64,000 nt of DNA, taken from the NCBI GenBank assembly GCA_030248295.1, contig JASANH010001170.1, positions 248,001 to 312,000 on the forward strand, written 5' to 3'. The stretch comes from Mesodorylaimus sp. YZB2_4 (lineage: Eukaryota; Nematoda; Enoplea; Dorylaimida; Dorylaimidae). The notes below the pieces were generated by a model. That model saw nothing but the letters and a program-made list of their open reading frames with translations. It was not told the DNA's origin and did not search any database. Made by a program: the position numbers and the translations under genes. Shown here one piece after another: positions 1-10,755 of this stretch; positions within the stretch are counted from its first letter, which is position 1; each line of letters starts with the position of its first letter.

Positions 1-119
1 CGGTGGGCTGGTGGTGTGTCGATACAGCTCTGTAGAGGAAACGTCCGCATAGCCTTCTGGTACAGCCAGAATCATGGTGTGCTGGGTGTACGAGTATGCA
101 ACCCCTTTCCTCTCCGTAG

Positions 120-2189
120 GCTGGCGATCGGGTGTTCACAACCCACAAAGCAGTAGCAACTTACGCCGAGTATTGTGTCTGTCCTGAGGACTCTTGCTGG
201 ACCCTTCCTCAACGCATCACGTTCGCCCAAGGTGCTGGTATCGGAGTGCCCTATTTCACTGCCTATCGATCACTCTTCCAATTGTAAGTCCTTTTGTTAT
301 AAAGTGTGGCTTCTGGGCGCGGGTTCGATTCCCACTCAAGGATCATGTTTATGTTTCTGTCTTTGTTTTTCAGGGCCCATGCTCGTCCGTCGCAATCTAT
401 CCTCGTCCACGGAGCCAGTGGAGCCGTCGGTTTGGCCACGGTTCAATTGGCCAAGGCGTTCGGTATGACCGTTTATGGTACGGCTGGTACGGACGCGGGG
501 CTGCAATTGGTGAAATCGTGCGGAGCGCACTATGCGTTCAATCACAGAAATGCCGGATATGTGAACGAGCTGATGGCAAGTTTGGGTTTGGATCGTCTTT
601 GGGAAGCAGAGGGGCTTGTGTAACCCTTATGCCCTGGTGGGCAATGGACAGTGGGAGAGAGTAACCGACCTCCACCGGCTGGGAGACGTCAACCTCTCGG
701 GTTGATGTTTCAGTCGCAGGTGCAGTCGCAAGACTTTCCTACCCCAGTTGGACTTTTTGTCCCGCCGACTTCGGTAGGCCACACTCTCTCCTACGCCTGG
801 CGGCATGGTTACACTTGTACCGGGCTCTAACGCGTGGTGTGTTCGGAGAGGGGGGGCTTCCCTATGTTCCGTGTTCTCATTCAGCCTGCGACTAACGATA
901 AGTGAATGGCACTTTTTAGAAAGCCAGTTGTGGTCAAGGATTCGATGTGATTTTCGAGATGCTGGCCAATGTGAACTTGGGAAAGGATTGCGAACTCGTC
1001 AGACCAAAGGGCACCATTGTGGTGAGTGGGCGAGAGGATAGATTTGAGGCGAGAGGAGGGTGCATGAGTAAACGAGGGAGAACTGCTGGGAGTATAGGTT
1101 ACCTGGTTGTGAAGGAGGGAAGCCAGCCACGTCAAGAGAGCGGGTTTCTGGATCATGTTTCCGCGGGCCGAAAGGGCGAGAGGAGAGACGGGAGGCAGTG
1201 CTCTATTGGCCCTGTGATGAATCCAGGTAACAGTCGAACCCGAACACCAACGAATGGCCTTGTCACTAGTGAGCAAGAGTCAACATGAACGTGCAATGTG
1301 GGTTATCTGAGTTATCACCGCATGCGAACAGGCACTAAGCAAATGCAGCTCCATCTCATGTCGTGTCCTACTTTATCCAAAGCCAAGCCCTATACCCAAG
1401 TGGGAATAGAACCCTACCCCGTAAATGCGCACCCAGCGTGAGAGGCAGGCGCCTCAACCCGCCCAGGTTACGTCCCGACTTTATAGTTAGAAGGTTAGAA
1501 GGCCTCAGTACGGATTGCATCAACATATATTTAAATACTGTGTTTGAGATCTTTGGGTTTCGGGCCTGGAAAATTTCTTATGCTCACTTCGAAAGAGACG
1601 CCTGTGTGGTGGAATTGAAATGTGATCAGCTGGCTCTTGATTCTTGTTTCAGGTGATCGGAGCACGCGGGCCTGCACAAATCGATCCCCGCTTACTCATG
1701 GGCAAGGATGCTCGTATTATAGGAATGCACCTTGGAATGGGAACCACTGATGTAAGTGTGATACGTCTGGGTACCTATTAGTGCAGGGACTGACTGAGGA
1801 CCTCACACTGCACTGTGCCAAAGACTAGGGCAACTAATAGTGTTCCGACCTGATCCGTGGCTGAAACATGGCTCGGATGGGTGATGCTCGCAGCCGCCAC
1901 TACTTGCAAGCAGTCGATTGTCAGACCTCCATTTGGACTCCCCATGGTCATACTCCCAGGTGCATCACCTTCACAGCACAGCGTCCATCCTTATGTTGTG
2001 GTCTTCTTTCAGGAACGTGATTGGCAGGACATGGGAGCGGCCCTGACGGCGGGTTTCGCGAACGGCACATTGACACCCATTGTGGACAAGGTATATCCGT
2101 TGGAGAAAGCATCTGATGCGCACAGGGACATCATAGAAAGCTCCGGAGCCAAGGGAAATTTGGTTCTGAGCACGGAACAGCATCTGTGA
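120..2189 (+). CDS. Zeta-crystallin-type NADPH:quinone oxidoreductase, copy 1 (5' end outside window)
   Basis: A soluble medium-chain dehydrogenase/reductase of the quinone oxidoreductase (CRYZ/QOR) family, which reduces quinones with NADPH. Visible exons are 120-283, 374-575, 920-1021, 1653-1751 and 2013-2189; the N-terminal exons lie left of the window. The protein shows GDRVFTT, the nucleotide-binding stretch HGASGAVGLATVQLAKAFG, then MLANVNLGKDCE, and ends GNLVLSTEQHL. It aligns exon for exon with the full copy starting at 2507, so this is a tandem duplicate. The intron after base 575 opens with GC (gcaagt) instead of GT, and the frame needs this donor. That intron also carries a SINE-like insert. 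A polyadenylation-like AATAAA lies near 2300. Family assignment is secure; which paralogue is the ancestral one is not known. Confidence 0.9.
683..805 (+). repeat. SINE-like dispersed repeat, family A copy
   Basis: Intronic segment sharing GGGAGACGTCAACCTCTC, then TGATGTTTCAG, CGCAGGTG and GTCGCAAGACT in the same order with segments at 3148-3290 and 62385-62520. It lies in the GC-AG intron of quinone oxidoreductase copy 1. The ends are not sharply defined by eye. Confidence 0.6.
1356..1465 (-). repeat. tRNA-related SINE-like repeat, family B copy
   Basis: Contains TTTATCCAAAGCCAAGC followed by CCTATAC, shared with 14308-14382 and, inverted, 57666-57736. Read on the minus strand it also carries GGTTCTATTCC at 1402-1412, matching the Pol III B-box consensus GGTTCRANTCC with one change. 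It sits in an intron of quinone oxidoreductase copy 1. Confidence 0.5.
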
Positions 2190-2506
2190 TTTGGTGGTTA
2201 TGATCGATCCATGACATGCCTAGGCCAGGGATTGGGTGCAGAGATAGTGATAGTGCCTCGTAGCTAAGTATGCAATAGTGCCCGTAGTGTCTTGCTGGGA
2301 ATAAAGTGTGTGAAACTGTTTCTATCTCCTGTTTGAAGTTCGGACTATTGTCGGCCCTATCGATCAGATAGCACTGCTGTCAGCTCTTCAGTGCGCATGA
2401 CTGACTGTGAGGTGTTCTCGGAAACAGGTGAGGCTTGCCTCGCATGTTCAAGATCGGAGTCAGTTTTCTTCGACGCAATCTATATCAGCTCGGGGAACAA
2501 AGGAAG

Positions 2507-4725
2507 ATGGCGTCGACGATGAGGGCGATTCGTGTGCACAAGTTTGGACCACCCGATGTGCTGACAGTGGAACAAGTGCCCGTGCCACAGTGCGGGGAGA
2601 AGGAGGTAAGCTACGACGAGCTGAGCGAGTGTGAATCGGCACAGGTATTGGCCATTGCAGGTGTTGATACGAGTGCACGCGGCGGGTGTGAACCCAGTGG
2701 AGACGTACATCCGGAGTGGTGAGTGCGACAGTATAGAGAGTGGTGAATGCAGGAATGCTCTTTAGGAAATTATGCTACATTACCCCAGTTGCCGTACACA
2801 CCGGGCAATGACGGGGCTGGAGTGGTCGAGGCTGTCGGTGCAGGAGTGGCCAAAGTTAAGGTAGGTACTTACGACAATGGTAGCCTAGGTCGTTAGTGCT
2901 CAATGTGGAGTGTGCTCCTTGGAAAGATCTGAGGATGAGCCATGGCGGTTTCGTGCAACACTACTGTGCATCCAGGCGATGGAATACAAGACAAGATGTC
3001 TCTTAGACAAGCATCTCGAACAGGAGACCAGAAACCCTTATGATCGCCCGGTCAATTGTGGGCGTCGAGCTGGCAGGATCTGGCGCCTTCTTACCCAGAG
3101 GGGATTGATCTCTTGAGTGAGGTACCCAGGAAGGTGTAACTAGCATGCCTGACTGGGAGACGTCAACCTCTCCAGCTGATGTTTCAGCGGCAGGTGTATA
3201 GTCGAGAGGCTTGCCCTGCTCCACTCGGAGTATCTTGCCCCAGAGACTTTTGTCTCTCAAATCTCTCGCCGCATGGATGTGCTGGTTACTCGTACAAAGG
3301 AGATAAGCAAGACCTGCTCTTTCCTTTCAGCCTGGCGATCGTGTGTTCACGACCCGCAAGATCGGTGGATCGTACGCCGAGTACTGTGTGTGCCCCGAAA
3401 ACGCTTGTTGGATCTTGCCTCAACGTCTTAGTTTCGCGCAGGGCGCTGGTATCGGAACTCCCTATTTCACAGCCTACCGCGCTCTGTTCCAAAGGTATCT
3501 TCCTGATCCTGATCCACGTTTAGTCTCGCACCAGAATAACAACACTCTGCTTTCTCAGGGCCCACGCCCGGCCATCGCAGTCGGTTTTGGTTCATGGAGC
3601 TAGCGGTGCTGTTGGGTTGGCCGCTGTGCAACTGGCCAAAGCGCACGGGATGACCATATATGGCACTGCGGGCACAGAGGCGGGGATGAAGCTGGTCAAG
3701 GAGAGTGGAGCCCATTTTGTATTCAATCATAAGAGCCCTGCATACGTCGATGAACTCATGGTGAGTGTTGGGGGTGCTCGGGGTCACCTTGAGCCCATGT
3801 CAGTGTATCTACCTACAGTATGACAGGTGACTCCCCACACCCCACACCTGTCTGCTCCCCTTCTCGACCACTCCATGATCGCGCACCAGCATAACTCGCT
3901 AGCAATCGATCCTCCGCACGCAGGCAGCACACGGGATCGTCATCCATCAGGGTGATGTTTCAGGCGCTCGCTAGGTCTAGTGATTTGCATTGAGGGGATG
4001 CAGTACAATGTCTACGTAACCCAGACTAATTACAGAGCTTATCTGCTTTCAGAAATGCACAGGCGGACAGGGCTTCGACATAATCTTGGAAATGCTGGCC
4101 AACATCAACTTGGGCAAAGACTGTCAGCTGCTCAAAATGAATGGAACTATTGTGGTAGGTACTGAAAGGCCTCCTGCCTATCATGAGGAGGGTTCAACTC
4201 CCGCCAGGGTATACAAATTAGGTGGTTTGGCCTGTGGACAGTTCAAGTCGGTCAGGATGTTGCGACTCGCAAGTAATCTAACCTGTCTCGCCCACCTCTT
4301 TAGACACCTGTGTGAATCTCAACTGTTAGTGCCAAGTTAAACTGTAAGATAGAGCCACACAAGATCAACAACGACCACCCTTTCAGACACAGTCAACTAC
4401 GAGACTGCTCTGCTTGTAGGTGATCGGTTCCCGCGGCAATGTGGAAATCAGTCCTCGTGCTTTGATGGGCAAGGATGCTCAAATCGTGGCTATGGCTCTA
4501 TTTCTGGCTACTGAGGCGAGTGCTTGCTATCCTTCGTTTCTACTCTCACTTCGACCATTTTAGCAAGACTGGGCCGACATGAGTGCAGCATTGACAGCTG
4601 GCTTGGAGAACGGCACGTTGACTCCCATCATCGACAAGGAATATCCATTGGAGAAGGCACCCCAGGCCCACAAGGACATCATAGAGAGTGCGGGGGCGAA
4701 AGGAAATTTGGTTCTGACCATGTGA
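2507..4725 (+). CDS. Zeta-crystallin-type NADPH:quinone oxidoreductase, copy 2 (complete)
   Basis: Complete tandem paralogue of the upstream gene. Exons 2507-2605, 2661-2718, 2766-2860, 3331-3494, 3559-3760, 4053-4154, 4420-4515 and 4564-4725 join to 978 nt, 325 aa, close to the roughly 329 aa of vertebrate CRYZ. The start MASTMRAIRVHKFG is the usual family N-terminus. The GroES-like half contains HAAGVNPVETYIRSG and TPGNDGAGVVEAVG; the Rossmann half contains HGASGAVGLAAVQLAK and GTAGTEAGMKLV. There is no catalytic zinc ligand set, as expected for the QOR branch. The last intron begins with GC (gcgagt after base 4515), a different intron from the GC intron of copy 1. Likely a cytosolic quinone or enal reductase; substrate unknown. 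Confidence 0.95.
3148..3290 (+). repeat. SINE-like dispersed repeat, family A copy
   Basis: Second copy of the family seen at 683, in the fourth-exon-proximal intron (2861-3330) of quinone oxidoreductase copy 2. It shares GGGAGACGTCAACCTCTC and TGATGTTTCAG with the 683 copy and CTCGGAGTATCTTG-like sequence with the 62.4 kb copy. The insertion is in a non-homologous intron, so it is not explained by the gene duplication. Confidence 0.6.
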
Positions 4726-4861
4726 CAAGAAGGAGCGTTCAGCGCTGACCTGTTCAGAACATCGTAGTGTAGCCTTAGCCTTCGTCCACGAATATTATTT
4801 ACGAATATAGGGAGAACAATATACAGCCATAAAAATGCGTTATCACACATCTCCTGCAGGG

Positions 4862-6192
4862 CTACGTGTCTGATTTAAATTCGTTATGCTCGCCTCCCAA
4901 CTTGCACAGTATCCGTTCCAGCACCATAGCACTGACAGTTTGGCAAGGCAAGGCATCCGGCCGCACCTGCAAAAAATCAAGTTTTGAACCTGATCTAGAA
5001 AAGGCACCAGAATCCTTACTTTCAAACCATCGTATACATCCCTGAGGCAAATTTGAGTTGTTGGCTTCGAACGACTAGCCATGATGCACTGGTTCGACTG
5101 AAGATTCGTCGAACGCATCGATGCAACGCTGCTGAAAAAGATTTAACGTGAAAACCGAAAAAATAAATGAAAGGGTCTCACCTGGCAGTGCTAAGTGAAG
5201 TATCGACACCGAATAAATGCGGAAAACCCGAACTCGAAACCACGTAATTCCTTCGTAATTGAATCGCGCTCTGTAACACGTTTTTCACCATATCCTTAAA
5301 AAACCACAGCAGTCACGGCCATCGTTTTCTCGAAAAGTATATTGAAAATCAAAAAGAGAAAACGATGCATCGCCTAAGAAAACGCAAAGCCAAAACAGGA
5401 AAGCATACCCGTGCGGCAAGCACCATCAAATCGATGCTACTCTCATCGATTTCTTCCATTCCGAGTTCCCACGCGATCACTAAAGCTCGTCCGAACATTG
5501 CTGACCGATCAGGTAATAAACCATCTTTGGCGCAAACAGTTAAGTTATCAGAAATCGAAGATGGGACATCTTGAATGGGCTGGACGGGTTTCGATGCGTG
5601 ATTGGACTGGATTGGTTCGGATGAACGAAATCGTTTCTGAAGGGAAAAGGGCTACAATAAGGCGGTTATTATAAACGATACTACTTACCGCTGACCCGCG
5701 AGAAGCACCACTTTTATTGATAATTTGTTTCAATGCATTTAAACCTTTACGCTTGTTCGAAGTGGATGCGGTCGAAGTCGAAGCGCCTGATAACGAAGTT
5801 CCAGCGTATTGAATATTGCATTTGCTGAGAATGGCGACGAAAAATTCATTATGAAAGTGAACTGAAAAAAGAAAAATAGAAATTTTTATCAAAGCGACAG
5901 AGAAATCGATGATACTTTTTTCGGGTGAAATCAACTCTCGAGCGTGAGTATCGAATTGTTCTTTGGTCAGCTGAAACGTATCTACTGTAGCTTATTACCT
6001 ACTATACTAGTGCAGGAACAGACTTACGCTTTGAGAAAACCATTTTTTCAGTAGTTTTAGATACCTATGAAAGAAGTATTTCAGCCCAAATAGAAACCAA
6101 AGAATATTTGAATTTTTGACTCACCTGCCGAAATCTTCTGGACCAAGAGCTTCCAGCAAATTTTTCTTAGTTTCTCTCAAACTATCACCCAT
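4862..6192 (-). CDS. TADA1: TADA1, SAGA histone acetyltransferase core-module adaptor
   Basis: Subunit of the SAGA transcriptional coactivator with a histone-fold-like region. The start MGDSLRETKKNLLEALG at 6192 matches the TADA1 N-terminus (KKNLSEALG). Next come YLKLLKKWFSQ, then a FHNEFFVAILSKCNIQ block (human FDLAILTRCQ-type), a low-complexity Ser/Thr/Lys linker, AWELGMEEIDESSIDLMVLAAR, NVLQSAIQLRRNYV near 5290-5210, DVYDGLK (5040-5020) and a last exon 4966-4862, RPDALPCQTVSAMVLERI. The order of these blocks follows human TADA1 along its length. Several small exons are separated by 50-200 bp introns; boundaries in the linker are uncertain. It is divergent from PIGC, with about 200 bp between the two starts. 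Confidence 0.85.
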
Positions 6193-6389
6193 GACAATCG
6201 ATCTGTTATTTACAGAATCAATGCTCAATCATGAGCAAGAATGACGGTCACAAGAATCTGCTGGCTGCTGGTCCGGGGCGACCGAAACTGGAAGAGAACA
6301 GTCATTGGCGCTGTCTGCCAGACAATATTGTTTGTATTTGCAATAAGCAGCTAAAAGTTGTCTGCTAGATGGCGTAACTTGGTTGTTCA
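6193..6389. promoter_or_regulatory. Putative shared bidirectional promoter, TADA1/PIGC
   Basis: Only about 200 bp separate the divergent start codons of TADA1 (-) and PIGC (+), so both promoters and 5' UTRs must lie in or overlap this segment. No clear TATA box was seen. Inferred from position only. Confidence 0.4.
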
Positions 6390-8498
6390 TTGAACTCACG
6401 GGGGCTCACTCGTGCGGTTTCTTCGGTTGTGGTGTTATTTGTGATCAGAATGGGCCTGATCGATCGGAAACGACGAAAACAGTATGGAAGAAATGTGTCG
6501 AAGAAGAATGTGGAATCAGAAAAGCATATCGATACTGATTTTGAACAATCTACGCCGTCTGTTCATTTGACTTACGGGAAGAAAAATGGATTCGTCGTTG
6601 GTGATGAAACCATATCGAGCTCGTCAGTCGAAGAAATTCCCTGGCGAAAAATACTGTATGAAAAGCAGCCATTCCCAGACAATTACTGTAGTCCGAAATT
6701 TTTGGACGAATTGCAGAAAAATGGTAAGTTGAGGCAAATAGATATGTTTTACTGTACTGCAGGTAGGCCTAGCTGGCGGGTGAGTCATCTGTTCTGACCA
6801 CAGCGTGGGTGATGAGAACATAGAGCGCTGACTACGGTTTGCACTATGCTGTGCATAAGCACGCTCTTGCTTACTGTTGGTATACCTACTGAAGATGCAG
6901 GGCCCAGTCATACATAGGTCTACTCCTAACACACTGTACATAGTGTGGTCTGCAGTCGCCAATCATGACTATACTACATCATATCATATATATGAGATAT
7001 CTAGTGGAGCCATCATAGTTATATAGCGGAACCATGACGCGCATACAGTATACTCTATGCCAGCCTGCATGTTGGTTCAACTATGATTGTGTCTGACATG
7101 CCACCGCTTTGTATCTTTTCAGTGACTGCCAAGACGTACACATTCAACGAAGCTGTTCGAGGCTCATTGATCCTAATGCACCAAGTGAACAGTGTGGTCC
7201 TCTATGTCATTGCCTTCGTATTCGTCGGTGCTGATATTCTAAAATGGCACGTTCTACTTATTGTTTGCGTCATCATGGCATTCATTGGATATCTTATTTA
7301 CGCAATATTGATATCACTGGACAACAGAAAGACCCGATCGATCGATAGTAGTTGTTCGGGTAAGCAGGCGAGGGCAGGAGTCGCCTTTTAAATCAAACTT
7401 AAAGTTGGTCCTTTTTGCCTTTTTCAGTTCACAAAACTCTCAAAACGCTGGCTTTGTACGTCGGATTCGGCTACGGTTTAAGTCCAGTTTTTAAAACGTT
7501 GACGGAAACAATTAGCACGGATACGATTTACGCCTTGACTGCGCTGATGTTTTTAATCAATATAGTCTTCGCAGATTATGGAGTCGATGTTGCCATGTGA
7601 GTAAAGTTTTAGGAAACCTTTATTCCTATTGTAAATTCTATTTAAAGGAGTAATTATCATTAGTGACAATTTTCCCGTCTTTTCCAAAATTTGAATTTTG
7701 ATGATTGAGGGACAGCTTTATTGTGAGCTCGAGGGTGGACGGGGTTTTTGAACTTCTTTTGTTTTTTAGTGTCAGTTCCGCTTTATCACTCAATGCTGGT
7801 ATTTTTGGTGCCGTGTGCCTCATATCTCGATTATCGTCCAGCAACGAAGTCTTTTCGTTACTAACCCTCGCCGTGGAAACATTCGTCTTATGGCCATTAT
7901 TGCGGTGGAAGATATCGGTAAGTGGCTCGGCAATGGGTTGTGGTGGGAGACAATCGTAAGAGGTAGCGGGAAATACCGTTTTCTCTCAAAAATTCAAATT
8001 AAAAAAGGCGGGAAAATGTGCATGTTTGAAAATTACTCCCAGCCCAGCATCCAGACCTCGTCCGTGTTTTAAGCTGACTAATAATCAGTCCAATGCATCC
8101 TTTTTGTTTACTTTTTTCTATTGTAGTCAGTAGATTATCGAAATGACGTTTGGCTAGCATTGATCTCAGCTGCGAGTGTGGTTATGGGCTTGTGGAAATT
8201 ATCCACGTCAGCTACATTTTTGTACATCGCTTTGCATTTATTCGTATCGTTGGCATGCCCCTACGGACTCATGAAGATGCAACCGTTAAAAAGGTACGTG
8301 GTCTAGGGGGGGTAGGATAGCTGAGGGACCGTGTACTCGAGTATAGACGGGTAGGAAACAGAAAACACATCTGGCCCTGACTCGTCTATCCTGACGAGAC
8401 CAGCGAGTGCTTGTAGGCATCGTCTACTTTATACGCGCCCTGTTTATCCTTTCAGTACAATCCATGGACCGTGGGATGAAGCTATTGTGATATCCTGA
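6390..8498 (+). CDS. PIGC: PIG-C, GPI-GlcNAc transferase subunit C
   Basis: Multi-pass ER membrane subunit of the complex that transfers GlcNAc to phosphatidylinositol, the first step of GPI-anchor synthesis. Exons 6390-6723, 7123-7359, 7428-7596, 7770-7917, 8127-8293 and 8456-8498 give 365 aa, or 345 aa if the inner ATG at 6450 is used; human PIGC is 297 aa, the excess being N-terminal. Signature blocks are ILYEKQPFPDNYCSPKFLDEL, GYGLSPVFKTLTETISTDTI, DYGVDVAIVSSALSLN, LACPYGLMKMQPLK and the terminal HGPWDEA. All match PIGC/GPI2 in order. About eight hydrophobic segments are visible. PGAP2, a later-acting GPI-anchor gene, is 45 kb away; this may be chance. Confidence 0.95.
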
Positions 8499-8704
8499 CC
8501 GACAAGCTTCGATTTCGTCACTTTAATTGCATAAAAATGAGTTCTAGTACTTTTTTGTGATTAGTTTTATTTATTCTATAAAGACACTGTTCTTACGAAG
8601 AACGAGTATGAGATAGTGTAGGAAATACTAAAGCACCATTGTAGCTAGCACTGGCACAGGATGAAGAAATTGTGGAAAGCATCTACGACTTGGACTGGTT
8701 CGAA

Positions 8705-9300
8705 TTACTGGGCGACTGGGACGACGTTGTAGATGTAAGTGTAGATGAGTAGTTTGCCTTCCCATTTCCTCCAAATTTTAATGTACCTGAAGAAAAAGGA
8801 TGGACGATGGGATAGTGAAAGGGGATGGGGGAAATACTTTCGCTCTTCGAATGCCTTTTCGGCTCCTTTTTCGCCACGATATAATTTATAGGCGCCTCGT
8901 TCGAAAAACCAACTGCCTGAACCATTCAATTCTTCAGCTTTAATTTCGATTTTGGAAACTCCGGTTTCTTCTTTCAATTGCTTCCAGTAGTTTTCGGCAG
9001 CTGAAATCAGCGAGGTTAGGACTAGATGGGGGGGGGGGGGGGGGAGGGTGTGACTGACCTTCCTTGCCCTTCAGTCCGGGCCTTCCTGGTGCCAGAATAG
9101 TGCAATTGGGTCCATAGATTTGGGATGTGACTTTCCAATCGGCCTTGCTATATCCAGTCATCAACGTGCCGTAGGCCTTGGCGATTTCAGCCTTGGCATT
9201 ATCTGCAATGAATTGTTATAAAAGGCATTCCATATTCGGTCATATTCTTACCAAGTGCAGCTTTAGCCTGAGCAGCAGCCGCTGCAGCTCCCGTCGTCAT
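8705..9300 (-). CDS. Small NTF2-like (SnoaL/DUF4440 fold) protein
   Basis: Four-exon gene. Starts MTTGAAAAAAQAKAAL at 9300, then AKAYGTLMTGYSKADW, IYGPNCTILAPGRPGLKGKE, AAENYWKQLKEETGVSKIEI, GSWFFERGAYKLYR, and ends YIKIWRKWEGKLLIYTYIYN. Helix-helix, then a turn with GRPGLKGKEA, then strands ending in a W-containing strand, is the pattern of single-domain NTF2-like proteins. Members of this family bind small ligands or have isomerase-like or unknown roles; no catalytic assignment is possible here. The last intron is 51 bp, a multiple of three, and has no in-frame stop, so its retention would insert 17 residues. The intron before exon 3 contains a 17-base G run on the plus strand. Confidence 0.65.
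9028..9044. repeat. Homopolymer run, 17 G
   Basis: Seventeen consecutive G on the plus strand, within an intron of the NTF2-like minus-strand gene, where it reads as poly-C near the 5' side of the intron. Similar C runs occur at 18684-18696 and 21503-21516. Confidence 0.95.
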
Positions 9301-9939
9301 GATTGAACCGAATTGGGAAACTTGTCAAAACTTTCTAGCCCGGTGCAATGTCGAATGGGATGGCGAGAGGTGAGCGTCTGTGCACGTTGCTGGAAGGCGA
9401 AAAGTAGACACCTGGAAAGAAGACGAATGGGAGAAGAGCATGTACCAGCTATGTTGCGGCTTGAAGACTTCTAGTTTGTTGGAGTGCTACAAAGAAATGT
9501 GCCAGCTGTCCTCGTTTAGCTGCGAGTTGAGGCAAAGCGAGGGCCAGGCCAGGCGAATATGTTTGAGAAAGGAAACGTAATCTTGTTGAGACGGAAAAGT
9601 TAAGCTGGCAGGAGGAAGAGGGCGTTTTTAAGGATGCACATTTTTCGCAGTTGAAGCGAGGATCTGAGTGCGTATTTTGAAATGTGTTCAAGTGAGTGGA
9701 TGAATTCTCGAAACTTGATTACTTCTTCGCATATGTGACAAATAAATGAAGCAAGTGACTCGCAGTGCGGGAGGCCAGGCTATGAGTTGATGATGGAAAG
9801 AATGCTAAGTATCAGGAAGAAATGGATTCGACTGGCATCAGGCGGGTGCAGGGGATGCAGATGGATTATCACAGGTTTTGGTTACAGTAGCACCACATGC
9901 ACACAGGGGGTTGTAGTGGCTGCATTGGAATTCGAGAAA
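9301..9939. other. Intergenic, no gene seen
   Basis: Upstream flank of the NTF2-like gene. Short open frames here (for example 9380-9580) lack splice support or recognisable motifs. It should hold the promoter of the minus-strand gene. Confidence 0.5.
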
Positions 9940-10366
9940 GGTATTCTGGCCATGGATATTATGGTCATAAAAATACGTAAATTCCAAATTTTACTCTTTT
10001 TCATGCGCGCAGCGTCGAGAAAATGACGGATAAAAATAGTGAGGTGTAATTGGGTAAGTACCTGGACTTTCTCGTAACTCCTATGACAAAGCGCGCGAGT
10101 TTTAAATTTTTGTCTTGTGCCTGACTGCTTGTTTCCTCGTTATCGAAACTTGAGGTATAGTTTCATAGCAATTTTTTCTAATTCTTCGCCCAAATCAAAT
10201 TTTAAAATTCGCGCGCATTGTCATAGGAATTATGGGAGAGCCAGAATACCTACCATCACATCCCAGTTTTTATAGGAGTTATTTTCTCGATATTGAGCGC
10301 ATGGAAAAGAGTGAAATTTAGAATTTGCGCATATTTACTGTCATACAGTCTATGGCCAGAATATCC
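9940..10366. mobile_element. Foldback / MITE-like long inverted-repeat element
   Basis: Two arms of roughly 175 bp are imperfect reverse complements. The outer end GTATTCTGGCCATGG at 9941 pairs with TATGGCCAGAATATCC at 10351; the inner block CTATGACAAAGCGCGCGAG near 10083 pairs with CGCGCGCATTGTCATAGG near 10210. Correspondence continues between these points, with CATGCGCGC and TTCTCGA against TTTTCTCGATATTGAGCGC. The loop is about 80 bp. It has no coding capacity and lies between the NTF2-like gene and VPS52. Most likely a non-autonomous DNA transposon remnant; if transcribed it could form a long hairpin RNA. No clear target-site duplication was found. Confidence 0.7.
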
Positions 10367-10755
10367 TCCATAGTGCACTTTGTGATGGTCAAATGTGTAA
10401 GTGTGCAATTTAAAAAAAATGAACATTTGCCTGTTGGATATAGGCCTGATCGTGCAAACTAGAAATACTTCTATTGAAACAATACTGCTTACAATTAGCA
10501 CAATGAGCGAAGAGGGGATAAAAAAGTGGCTGTTCTCTCTTATCTGTTGCTGGCAATTTGAATTTCGCGCCATTTTAAATGCTCCTGATTTTCAGAAGCT
10601 GTGACGCAATTTACAGTAACCCGTTATCTCCACTCAACTCGGAAAACCGCGCCGATTCATTCACTCGATCGCAATTCGAATTCTCTCAAATATCGATTGA
10701 TCGATAGAAGCAAAAGAAGGTTTATCAAAATCGGAACGTAAGTGGGCGAAAAATA

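Noticed and set aside
1..119. Upstream coding exon of quinone oxidoreductase copy 1
   Set aside because: The segment ends in a splice acceptor and shows no match to the preceding exon of copy 2; it is intron.
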